Part shown: positions 32,285-41,947 of the stretch, piece after piece
How the letters are laid out: the number at the start of each line of letters is the position of its first letter
How positions within the stretch are numbered: position 1 is the first letter of the stretch
NCBI GenBank assembly: GCA_014885115.2
Contig: WKLE02002438.1
Coordinates: forward strand, 1-64,000
Direction of reading: 5' to 3'
Length of the DNA stretch: 64,000 nucleotides
Source: Asterionellopsis glacialis
Taxonomy: Eukaryota; Bacillariophyta; Plagiogrammaphyceae; Rhaphoneidales; Asterionellopsidaceae
Position numbers and translations under genes: made by a program
The notes under the pieces: generated by a model
What the model saw: only the letters and a program-made list of their open reading frames with translations
Database searches by the model: none
What the model was told of the DNA's origin: nothing

Positions 32285-33634
32285 TTATGCCCCAGACTTT
32301 TTGCCTTTTTTCTTTCCTCCCTCTTTCTTGCCTTTGCTTTTCTTGCCTTCTCCCACAGATTGGGTGGTACCACTGTCGATTCTGATATCATCGGCCAAAG
32401 CTTGCCCTTCGTTGTTACTGTTGCTGTTGATGGGGTCGAACAAGGTTCCAGTGCTGCCGGAGCTACTACCACCGGAGTTAGAGCCATCCTGCCAACCCTC
32501 GTCGAGCAAGGTTCCAGTGCTGCCGGAGCTACCACCACCGGAGTTTGAGTCATCCTTCCAACCCTCGGTGCTATCATGTTGGGAGGAGACTTTATCCTTT
32601 TTATCCTTTGTTTTCTTAGACTTTTTATCTAGGGACTCCGTGGTATAAGCCGTCGTACCTATCGTGTCGAGCGGTGCGTCATTATCAGCGACGATAATTG
32701 ATGGGCCATCGTTAGCAATAGTGTCCATAGCTCCTTTTTTGGCTGTGGACTTGTATTGAGTCTTTTGTACTTCTGCGCCCGTCGCAGCGTCCAAGAGGTA
32801 GGGGGTTTGGTCCTTAGCACCTTTTGGCATTTTTTGCAGACTTGCATCTATTTTTGCAAAGTAGTCAAGAGCACTAATTGCTTTTTTTGTTTTTTTGTCT
32901 TTGGTTCTTCTATTCAATGTGATGGCAAGATTCCTTTTTCTGCCTCTTGTACGATCACGAATCTTTTTTCTTCCAGGTGTAGTAGATCCCAATGGTGGAC
33001 CAGAAGAAAATGCTGGTTCTTCTGGGTCAGGACATATGTCTTCATCACAATCATAGGAGACGGTACTCCTGAACATGGCTTTAACAATAGTTCCACTACC
33101 ATCTTCACTTTCAGTACGTGTCTGATTGATGAAGGTCACACTCTCCATGTGGCGCGTAAATACGTCATTACAACCAGCAAGAGCATTATAGGTCGTCTTT
33201 AAACTATCTTCGATATACTCATCTTGGGTGGGAGTTAGTTCATTGTTGATGCCACCAATGGAAATATGTAAATAGGTAGGGAGTTTGCTACGAAAAATGT
33301 TGTCATTCGTATCGATGCAATTTTTTGCAGGAGATGAAGATGATGCTTCTATCGGTGTATCGTTGCGTTTATTGCGACGTTTCCTTGACACAGGAATCGA
33401 TATGGATAACGCTAATAGAACAAAGAGCAATATCGCTATTATAGCTACCCTCATTCTTTTAGTTGTAAGATGAGGATTTGCTTCCTTTTTTCGAACCTTA
33501 GAATATTGAAGTTCTTCAACATCATCATCTTCTTTAGTTGATGAGACAGAATAAGCAACTACTTCCGTCTCTTGTGCTTCCGATTCATAAGAACGGTTTT
33601 TTTCGATATCAACTTCAATTAGATAATCCACCAT
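32285..33634 (-). CDS. Single-pass membrane protein with Gly/Ser-rich repeats
   Basis: Frame of 449 residues, ATG start. An acidic N-terminus of 60 residues is followed by one membrane segment (VAIIAILLFVLLALSISIPV, about residues 63-82) bounded by basic residues, then SRKRRNKRN. The next 110 residues are folded-looking, with IFRSKLPTYLHISIGGINNE, two cysteine pairs and FINQT. A Lys/Arg-rich region leads to two copies of a repeat (EGWxD.SNSGG.SSGSTGTL, about residues 360-405) and a Lys/Gly tail. The frame reads into the broken LTD region downstream after the TAA, so the two may once have been one gene. A type II or cell-surface protein is likely. I do not recognise the family, and no enzyme motif is seen. 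Confidence 0.65.
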   Translation of the reverse strand: MVDYLIEVDIEKNRSYESEAQETEVVAYSVSSTKEDDDVEELQYSKVRKKEANPHLTTKRMRVAIIAILLFVLLALSISIPVSRKRRNKRNDTPIEASSSSPAKNCIDTNDNIFRSKLPTYLHISIGGINNELTPTQDEYIEDSLKTTYNALAGCNDVFTRHMESVTFINQTRTESEDGSGTIVKAMFRSTVSYDCDEDICPDPEEPAFSSGPPLGSTTPGRKKIRDRTRGRKRNLAITLNRRTKDKKTKKAISALDYFAKIDASLQKMPKGAKDQTPYLLDAATGAEVQKTQYKSTAKKGAMDTIANDGPSIIVADNDAPLDTIGTTAYTTESLDKKSKKTKDKKDKVSSQHDSTEGWKDDSNSGGGSSGSTGTLLDEGWQDGSNSGGSSSGSTGTLFDPINSNSNNEGQALADDIRIDSGTTQSVGEGKKSKGKKEGGKKKGKKSGA

Positions 33635-35188
33635 GATTGTGTTTTTGTATTATTGTTCTTCTTTTTAAAAATATTGGACTACGACTACATTCGTCGTCGA
33701 TTCTGCTTTTTTTGGATTTTTATGATGTTTCCCACAAAATCGTGTGGTTTCCTTTTATAGTTGGTCTATTGTCTTTTTTTTTCTTTTTCACACATACACC
33801 TCTAAAAGCTCGTGCAGGTATGTAGCATTTGATTCGAATACTGTATTCTCGATTCGTCTTTCTCGCTCGTCTTATTGTTTGAGTGACTGCACGAATTGAA
33901 ATTTCAAATTATTTCAATGAATATATTCGTTTATTAATGTAAACAATGATAGAATCCTAGTAATCCTAGCTACAAAGATTTATAGGGAACAAACTTGGAT
34001 AAGAATCATTCATTTAAAAATACTTCATAAATTAATAAATTGTATGATGCTGGAACCCTCCTATGAATTCTTGTTGGGCATACTTTGGACAAGAACCCTG
34101 AAAAATGTCAAGACCCAACGGTCCACGCCAAAACGACCCGAAAAATATTTTACATCAGATGTGTATGAAGAGGCAAAAATCATCACAAACCACAAACAGA
34201 AACAAGACTAGAACAATGCAACACGACAGAATAACAAGAAAACAAGAACAATCTGTTGGCTCTTCCTATTATACTTGTAATGGCATGTTATTATTGAGAT
34301 CTTTTTCGGTCAAGATAACAATAGTCCTTCTTTCTTTTCGCTGGTTCGTTCCAAGACCGCCGCCTATGGTACTCACTATAACCACAAAACAAAAAGACAG
34401 TTCAATTGTACACGATAATCTGAAATCAAGATGATGTTTGCATGCTGATGTGTTGGTCGTTCATCTTCGCCACATAGTACATTTAGAATGATTCGAATGC
34501 TTGCAACGATAGAAACACAAACCTCTCAAATCCAATCTCAACACGAAGATTAACACAATAAGACCAATATGAGAAAAAAACAACTTCATTGACAATTAGC
34601 GAGACAACAATGTTAGAGACGCGGCCATCTAATTTATATCATTCAATGCTACTACTCTACCTCTATGTTCTGAGATCCACTGAAACTCCGAATGAACAAT
34701 TTGTTTTGGTGAAACAACATTGTTAGTGGGAAATATCAGTCATCCGAAAGAGGTCCAAAGTACTGTAGTTATAATTACATCAAGTTTATACTTACTGCTT
34801 AAACAATCAGCCTGAAATCGAAATTAAAACGTATGTACCGGACCAACATTATAATATTGCAACGATCTTTCAAACGAAAAACATCGATGAACACAGTCTT
34901 TTTATTGTTGTTAGACATGTATCACAACAGCTTTGAAAGTTTGCACTCATACATCGAGCATGACAGACACCTACGATATGTCTTGATGACATGGTATCAA
35001 CATTTTGGATCATATTTGCCAAACCGTTTGTACAAACATGCATCAAAGGGAGAGTTTAGAGTTCTGTTCTGTGTAGGGTGCATGAATGGCACTAAATCAC
35101 AGCTGTTTACGGTTTTTTACTCAAACTGAGCTCAACTTCAATTCTCATGCAACATAAACCAAAAGTCAAAATCTGCATTTTGGAAATA
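33635..35188. other. Intergenic, 1.5 kb
   Basis: Promoter side of the membrane-protein gene, with a T-rich leader, then AT-rich sequence with scattered short frames (the longest is 109 codons at 34105-34434, Lys/Arg/Gln-rich without motif). I see no supported gene. Confidence 0.55.
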
Positions 35189-35693
35189 TTGAGATTATGG
35201 AGTGTGAAGACGGACTTGGCATCCTCCGGGGTACCGGCGGCCCTCTCCCCTCCATTTTGTTAAATAATTCGCAAGAAACTACAAACGAGCAGTCCTGGTG
35301 GCCACTAATCAATTGATGGATTATAGCTGTCAATGGAATAGAGCTTCTATCACGGTTCAAGAGGGAAGAGCGTTATCTCAGAGATAATACCAGGGTTTGG
35401 CGCTTCAGGGGTGGAATCTAATGCTTTGCAAGAGGTTTCTGACTCTGTAGGTGGTAAGAAACAAAATACAACTGAAGAAAAATCTAGTCAGTCTTCCACA
35501 GATAATGTTTTGCCGAAAGTGGATGCTGATATGGCAACACGGCCAGCAAGTGACAAGGTGGTTCCTTCGAATGCCAATGAAAGTGAATCCATAGCAAGTG
35601 AAGAGAATGAAGGAGACGGCGGAAGATGGAGACGACGGCGATGTGGACGAAGATGCTCATGATGAAAATACAGATATGGAGGACGCCGATAGT
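35189..35693 (+). pseudogene. Stray fragment of the UBR-type E3 ligase gene
   Basis: About 505 bp that closely match, in inverted orientation, 57449-57933 of the UBR gene (one internal part of its exon with IMECEDGLRIL, the WWPLINRW segment and the acidic EDGDDGDVDEDE start). The match begins sharply at TGAGATTATGG and ends at GACGCCGATAGT. Extra bases (for example GAGCTTCTATC versus GAGCTCTATC) and substitutions break the frame. A residual 83-codon open frame (35411-35662) ends in an Arg-rich shifted tail. With no promoter or start of its own it is a dead duplicate. Confidence 0.9.
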
Positions 35694-35944
35694 CTTTTGA
35701 AAGAAAAATAAATACCATAAATGGTGCTATTTGGTTGCTTGCTTTTATCATCATATATGACATCACACTTGACGTTCACTTAATGGGAGTCGTAAAAATG
35801 GGCTTTTCTATAATGTATACCCTACCCGATACTTCTCTGGCACTACTAAGACCTAGAGATCTAGCTAGAGGTCCTTTGTGGAGGAAGGTAAACCCATTTT
35901 CCAGTTTCTTGGATAGTATCGTTTCATTTATTTAGTCGTATTGG

Positions 35945-36922
35945 TCAACTGATTGGATATTTGACAATGTGACAACCCAAAAGTCCACGTCCAGCCCATG
36001 GTTTCGGATGAAGTGTCAAAGTTTGACGTAAGCAATGAGGATCATAATGATTATTATCATTGGTAGTATCATTTTCAGTTTCAGTATCTTTTTTCAATCG
36101 ACGTATGGCAATCGTGATACCTTGATTATTACTTGCTGCCATGGGAACTAATTCCATTATGGCTCTCAAGTCACGATTATTGTTTGTATTGACAGATCCA
36201 AATTTTACAATCAAATCACCTTCACGCAGTCCTGCCTTGAAGGCAGGTGATGCCATGGCTACCGCATCTACCTTGGCAAAGGGTATCTCTTCTTCCTCTT
36301 TCTCATTTTTATCACCATCATGATTTGATGTTATGGTTGTATTTGTCATTTGATTGGTAATGGTCGTGGTGGTGCTTGTAGCATCAGGAGTATTACTGTT
36401 TTCTAAATTATCAAATGATCGTTGATTCCCATTCGGTATACCTGCTACAGTCCCATCCCAATTACTAACAACCCATTTACCTGTAGTTGGATCCATTTTA
36501 GGTTTAGGTTTAGGTTTCCGTCTGGCTTCTTGTTCTTCTTTCTCCTCTTGTTGCTTGTTTGAGTTTTGCAAGAGTGATAATTGTTGTAATCCGTTATTCA
36601 ATTGTGACATTAATTTCGTATGATCCGTACGAATTTCGGATAATCGATGTCGTAAATGACGTGCTCGATACACATCAATATCATTCCGTGGATAGCCATC
36701 CTTATCTACTAAAGGTGTGTCAAGTCCCATGGGTGGTACACCATCGGACGGAGGTGATGTTAGTTCCATGGTGATTACTTCGGCTTCCGATTCTAATGCC
36801 TTGCGTTGTACATCTAGCGTAGCTAACGAATTACGTGCTGCTACTAAAAGTTCATTGTTGGTAGTGCTAGCATTGCTGTTGGTTTCTTCATCATTTGTAG
36901 AAGAGAGTAATGGTGAGGACAT
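35945..36922 (-). CDS. PSMD9: 26S proteasome assembly chaperone PSMD9/Nas2
   Basis: Single exon, 325 residues, ATG start. The N-terminal coiled-coil domain has the diagnostic PLVDKDGYPRNDIDVYRARHLRHRL (positions about 71-95, quoted here only by its landmarks GYPRNDIDVY and RHRL). A PDZ-like domain follows, with FAKVDAVAMASPAFKAGLRE, GDLIVKFGSV and a long disordered insert between the two. The C-terminus LHPKPWAGRGLLGCHI matches the family end. Nas2 binds the C-terminus of Rpt5 and times base assembly of the 19S particle. The insert of about 90 residues, rich in Asn, Thr and Glu, makes it longer than the animal protein (about 220). Confidence 0.93.
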   Translation of the reverse strand: MSSPLLSSTNDEETNSNASTTNNELLVAARNSLATLDVQRKALESEAEVITMELTSPPSDGVPPMGLDTPLVDKDGYPRNDIDVYRARHLRHRLSEIRTDHTKLMSQLNNGLQQLSLLQNSNKQQEEKEEQEARRKPKPKPKMDPTTGKWVVSNWDGTVAGIPNGNQRSFDNLENSNTPDATSTTTTITNQMTNTTITSNHDGDKNEKEEEEIPFAKVDAVAMASPAFKAGLREGDLIVKFGSVNTNNNRDLRAIMELVPMAASNNQGITIAIRRLKKDTETENDTTNDNNHYDPHCLRQTLTLHPKPWAGRGLLGCHIVKYPIS

Positions 36923-38004
36923 GATACAGATGTGAGATTTTTCGCACTGGTATTGATATTAATATGCTTGATATTTTTGGAAGTATTCTTATTATCTTCC
37001 TCATTATCTTCCTTCTCTTTCCCTGCGTTTCGAGACAACTCCCCTGCGTGATTCGCACATTTTTCACTTTTTTGAGAATCTCCACAATAATAATTTCTAG
37101 GAGTAGATTTTATTTTTTACAGTGTACTGCATTGAAATTCATATCCTTTGGTCCAACCCCTGAGAACTTTTGCTATTTTTTTATGAAAAAACATGAATAC
37201 TTGCCCCAAGATTTGGGGGGAAATTACTGTGATTCCCCATTCCATCCGATTTGGGTTTTTAGTGGCTCAATCGATAGAGGACTCAAAAAAAAATTGCCGA
37301 AGTTATGACAGAAAGGGTTAGTCACAACGGATTCGTCCAAACCACCAAACTTGACAAACTTTGCTCCAGTGCAAAATCAAGTACATTCGACGTAGACTTC
37401 ATATAGAAAATTATTACAAGGGTTAAGGTTAACTATTCCTAATCCTTATATGGGTACTGTACAGTACCTATCAGCATAAAAAGTGCAACGTAAACTACAA
37501 GTTAGTTAGTCATGATTAGTCTGTTTCATTGATGTTATTATTACCCCCATTGGCTTGCAAGAAAGACGGACGTCGTCGCGAGAGAAAGACGAGAAAAGCA
37601 CGGCAAAAGACAGGGTGCGCCATATTTTAAAATCGTTGTTCGAAATGAAGAAACACAAACCTGGTGACTTGTGGGTCGGAAACCTAACAACTATATAACT
37701 CTATCCCTAAGAATATAAAACTCAAGGGAAAATCCCAGAGGGGCAGGTTGTCAGACATGGAAAGTTTTCAGGTTTCCTCCATTTTCATTCATCACTCTCA
37801 TCAAACTGAAATCAAATCAAAAGCCAGATTTGGATCGGCATGTCAGCTTCAGCACCATCGGGACAACAGACCTGGTACTAGTACATTAGCCTGCTAATTG
37901 TAGCACCAATTTCTTCTGCTTCTCTGCTAGATCGGAATAAACATTCAAGAGAGGAACGGAAATCAAAGAGAGAAACCAAAGGACAACAGTATATACAGTA
38001 TAGA
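36923..38004. other. Divergent intergenic region
   Basis: About 1.1 kb between the PSMD9 start (minus) and the SUMT-like start (plus), presumably with both promoters. Contains a small hairpin CCCCAAGATTTGGGG near 37204 and one ACCTGGTAC near 37870. No gene. Confidence 0.6.
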
Positions 38005-39279
38005 ATGACAATGCATCGATGGTTGTGGATGACATCTAGTATTATTACTACTTGTTCTTCGTATCCATTATTACTACTTGCAATTAGTAGTATCCCAGAA
38101 ACACATGCCTTTTCAACAATATTCACAAGTACTTTGTCTCATCATTCAAATCGTTGTTATAAGAATGTACTTGTAAAACAATCAAATAATGATAATATTC
38201 TTGGCTGTTCTCAAACTAATGATGATGATAATTCAGAAATAATTGGTAATAATAATATTCGCTATCAGATTGAATCACTTGTAACTGAATTATCTTCTCC
38301 AGATACCAATCATGACAATAACAATGATCTTGAAACTACTACAGTCGTCGTCAATCAAGAAACTAAAGAAAAAGCAAAAATCACTACTACCACAACAAGC
38401 TCTGCTAGTAGTACTACATTTACAATCGCAACCTCGAAAGTTTATATTATTGGAACAGGTGTTTCCAATTCTATACTAGATTTACCATTACGTATCTTAT
38501 CTATTTTAAGTCATGCCGATGTTATATTATATGATTCTTTAAGTTTATCACCTGATGAATTACAAAAAGTTGTATCCTCCCAATGTATACTTGAAAATGT
38601 TGGTAAACGTGGTGATAATCCCAAAAGTTATAAACAACAGGATATTGATGAACTTTTACTTCATTATGCTACATCGCCATCGTCAAGTCGTAAAAAAGTT
38701 ATTGTACGTCTCAAGGGTGGTGATCCATTTTTATTTGGACGGAGTCGTACTGAAATTGATGCATTATTGGATGCGAATATACCCTATCATGTGATACCCA
38801 ATTTAAGTAGTTGCATAGCTGGACCCCATTATGGTGGTATACCATTAACAGATCCAATCGTCAATGCACAAAGTTTTGCTGTCTTTTCAGGTACAAATGC
38901 ACAAGGGATTGGTGAAGGATCTTCTGGAGGTCGAGATTGGCAATCGATGCAAGTAGATACACTTGTCTTTTTAATGATTGGACGTTTAGATAAATTAAGT
39001 GCATTATGCCAATGCATCAGTTCGTCGCCATCAGAGGGGGGAGGAAAACATGATGACGACGACAGAAAACGACAACAAGGACGATGGAATGATGAAACAC
39101 CATGTGCTATTGTACAAAATGCAGGAAGGGACAATCAAAGAGTATGGAGAGGAACATTACAGTCACTTGTAAGTATTATTCAAAAGGATTTAGGACCTGA
39201 TATAACTACAGTTAGTCCAGCTATATTCATAGTGGGTCCAACAGCTTCATTAGATTTGCTGTATCAATCATCATCATAG
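38005..39279 (+). CDS. Uroporphyrinogen-III C-methyltransferase-like protein, plastid-type leader
   Basis: Single exon, 424 residues, ATG start. A signal peptide (LLLLAISSIPETHAF) ends with an AF-type motif, then an Asn/Asp/Thr-rich linker runs to about residue 145. The tetrapyrrole methylase fold follows: VYIIGTGVSNSILDLPLRIL, ADVILYDSL, NVGKRGDNPKSYKQQDIDEL, VRLKGGDPFLFGRS, ANIPYHVIPNLSSCIAGPHY, GGIPLTDP and FLMIGRLDKL. SUMT adds two methyl groups to uroporphyrinogen III on the way to siroheme, the cofactor of nitrite and sulfite reductases in the plastid. Two signatures deviate: the loop normally written GPGDP reads GVSNS, and the usual LTHR reads LTDP. It may therefore be a divergent SUMT or a related methylase of changed activity. 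It converges on the next gene with 18 bp between stops. Confidence 0.8.
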   Translation: MTMHRWLWMTSSIITTCSSYPLLLLAISSIPETHAFSTIFTSTLSHHSNRCYKNVLVKQSNNDNILGCSQTNDDDNSEIIGNNNIRYQIESLVTELSSPDTNHDNNNDLETTTVVVNQETKEKAKITTTTTSSASSTTFTIATSKVYIIGTGVSNSILDLPLRILSILSHADVILYDSLSLSPDELQKVVSSQCILENVGKRGDNPKSYKQQDIDELLLHYATSPSSSRKKVIVRLKGGDPFLFGRSRTEIDALLDANIPYHVIPNLSSCIAGPHYGGIPLTDPIVNAQSFAVFSGTNAQGIGEGSSGGRDWQSMQVDTLVFLMIGRLDKLSALCQCISSSPSEGGGKHDDDDRKRQQGRWNDETPCAIVQNAGRDNQRVWRGTLQSLVSIIQKDLGPDITTVSPAIFIVGPTASLDLLYQSSS

Positions 39280-39297
39280 AAAATAATATCTAAGTGA

Positions 39298-41168
39298 CTA
39301 CTTAGCATTCTCGTCCTCTTCCATCTCCTTTGCTTCGTCGTCGTCGGTGTTGTCATTGTCGTCGTCATTTACTTTCCATAAACGACATAACAATTTGTAA
39401 GCTCGAGGATCGTGTTTTTTTAATTGTTGGCGATTAAATGGATACCACTTGTTGAATTCTTCTGTTTCGTTTAGACCTCCAAGGAATGCTGCTGATAATT
39501 CAGCAAAGTATTCCATTTGATTGGTACATGCATAAGCTTTAGCCTTGGCAACATGCTTGCTTTTGTCGTCGTCGTCATCATCATCGCTGTCCTTGTCGTC
39601 ACTGTGGTGTGCGCAATGATACGGTACACAATCATACAAACCTTCTTCCATGGCCTTTTCATAACATTCACGTATATCTGTATTGTCATATCCATCCGGT
39701 AAACATTTGAAATGATATGCATGACTATATTCATGCAATAGCACACCACCTACGCCCCATAACAAACGATCATGTTTGTATTCTGAGGACCGATACACTT
39801 CTACACATTGTTCCTTTTGGGGGTTCATACCATTTTCACGTAACCAATCACCACCTGGATGAAAACAACATGCTCTAGCCTGAACCGGACATAATTTGGG
39901 TCCGTATTGTAAGGATCTATTTATCCAAAGAGGTGTATTTCCTGTCAAGACATCACATGCGTGTTTGGGTAAGTAGGTGCGCAATGCCTTTAAATCATTA
40001 CACAAATCTTCCTTTAAATCATCATCATCTTCATTCCAATTGGTTTCAAGTCGGACAGGCCTACATTGCGTGTACAGATAGATCGAATACAGTATTGGTT
40101 AGCTTTTTCACAGGAGAGAAGATAGACCAAAAAGTGTTTGTTCCATTGTGAAGATCGAGTAATTGTCGAATGCAATGATAGACACAAATCACAAGAATGA
40201 CAAAACACGCACATAACGTACCAGTCACTTAGCATACATTCGTCATAATGTTTTTTACTGGTGTCAATAGGAGTAGGATCAATGATACCTTCTCGTACTG
40301 AAATTATCCATTCCAATTCATCATCATTTTCATCATCATCTACTGTTGTGACAATATTATTTTCTTTGCGTGTTGTTCCTCGTAATGACCCCCAAAGACC
40401 GCCGCCGCCACCACCAGTGCTACCCATTCCACAACATGACATTTTCAAAAAATTACCATTCCTTGTGAATGATGATGGTGAGGATGATGTAATTGTAAGC
40501 AAATGAAATGATTGTTCATTTCGTACATTAGGGATTGAACATGATCTCATTGGACGATATCCACCAATAATTTTGTCAGGACTTAAATACTTTTCACCAG
40601 TTTCTTCATTCAATTCATATTCGGTTGCAAAACAAAAGGAATGTCCAACACGTGTATTTTCAATTTTATCCTTGGATGTGACTATATTGTTGTATGATGT
40701 AGAGCTTCGTTTTCGTTTTTTACTGCCGGAGTTGTTGTTGTTGTTGTTGTGATTATCATAATGAATTTGAAATTCTGCATCATCCAACATCCCTTGTGGT
40801 TCAATTGTATAAAAATGATGAGGTTTACAATTAGAATTTAACCAACACATAATCAGAGGAAGTGATGATGCATTTCGTACCGCAAGTCGTGGATGTTGTG
40901 ACGAGACTTGACCTGACAAGGATTTCATGGTACCTGTACGGAATGCATCTTGAGGTGACATTGTGTCACTACTACTACTACTAGTGAATGAATCCCAAAT
41001 TTTACCCAAAGGACTTGTATCATCAATATAATCGTTCTCCTGTTCATTGAAGGAAATTCTATTGCTTCCCCAAATTGATTTCCAAAAAGTTGACCATCCC
41101 GTCTCAGCCGTCTGATGATTTGGATGATGAATGCCTGATGAAATACTATTACTACTTCCCTTGCCCAT
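39298..41168 (-). CDS. VHL-beta-like domain fused to zinc metallopeptidase, two exons
   Basis: Exons 41168-40222 and 40060-39298; the 161-nt intron (GTACGT...TGTAG) keeps frame and joins LSDW to PVRLETNWNED, giving 569 residues. The first half contains AVRNASSLPLIMCWLNSNCK, then Y.IEPQG and a late RVGHSFCF (about residues 95-200). This order (N-S-S, WLN, Y..I.PG, GH.F.F) resembles the beta domain of von Hippel-Lindau protein. Exon 2 carries LLHEYSHAYHF (about residue 420) and NQMEYFAELSAAF (about 496). The HExxH histidines plus a downstream glutamate form a gluzincin-type zinc site. Pairs of cysteines (CPVQARACC, CVPYHC) may form disulphides. An acidic Asp run separates the two zinc motifs. 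No signal peptide. The peptidase call is strong, the VHL call is pattern-level. The substrate is unknown. Confidence 0.8.
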
Positions 41169-41947
41169 TTTGTGCTAATTGTTTTTGAAAAGGAGTATTT
41201 ACTTCGACTTATAACAGAAAGATGATGTTTGTGGCACAAGAGAGATGACAAGCGCTATGTCTCTTGGATGTCTCTACGCTATTCTTGTCTTTGCGTTGCC
41301 CGATGTCATTCTGACATGTTCCGTCTCACAACGAAAAGCGAATTTTCAATACACAGTATTTTCAAAAAACAAAAAAAGATTTTTTGAACTGTGGTTTTTT
41401 TGGAAGAAGTGAGGGTTATTGCCAAGGGAACATCCTTGCAAAAACTCAGATTTCTTTCTGACACAAAGACACACAAATTCCATCAGTCCGTCCACCTAGT
41501 GCGCGCGCCAGCTAGCCATCTCATGTGGCCAGCCTGCCAATTTCACTCCCAGGAGTATTCAAAATAGCACGAAAAAGACAACACTCATCCAAAATGAGCG
41601 ATCGGGAGATAATTTCGACGCGTGGCATATGCCACGTGGAAGATTTGTATTCCACAGTTAGTCGGTCGTGCTCTTCAATTTGTCGGTCATCTTCTGTCAT
41701 GTTGACAACCGTTCATGTCCTCACTTTTCTTTTTGGTCTCTTCGACCCATATGCCTTTTTTTTTCCTTTTAGAAAGAAACCTACGAAAGAACAACGACAA
41801 TCCATTTCGCAAAACGCGGAACAATCAAATCGATTCTGAACCCCCAACGATTACAGCCATCAACAAAGGTTCCAAAACGGAACAAGATTCTACAATACAA
41901 CAGACTCTATTTTTTAGGAAAAACTCCCACAGTTTACATAATAAAAG
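41169..41947. promoter_or_regulatory. Divergent promoter region with 16-bp palindrome
   Basis: Separates the metallopeptidase start (minus) from the SIL1 start (plus). Holds the perfect palindrome CGTGGCATATGCCACG at 41621-41636, whose right edge continues into CACGTG (41633-41638), a G-box core recognised by bHLH/bZIP factors in many eukaryotes. Function here is inferred only. Confidence 0.5.

Noticed and set aside
32285..33634. Silaffin-like or cell-wall protein call for the Gly/Ser-repeat membrane protein
   Set aside because: Only two repeat units and no Lys-Ser phosphosite pattern; the membrane segment is clear but the family is not.
34105..34434. 109-codon frame in the 33.6-35.2 kb stretch
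   Set aside because: Lys/Arg/Gln-rich without motif, in sequence of intergenic composition.
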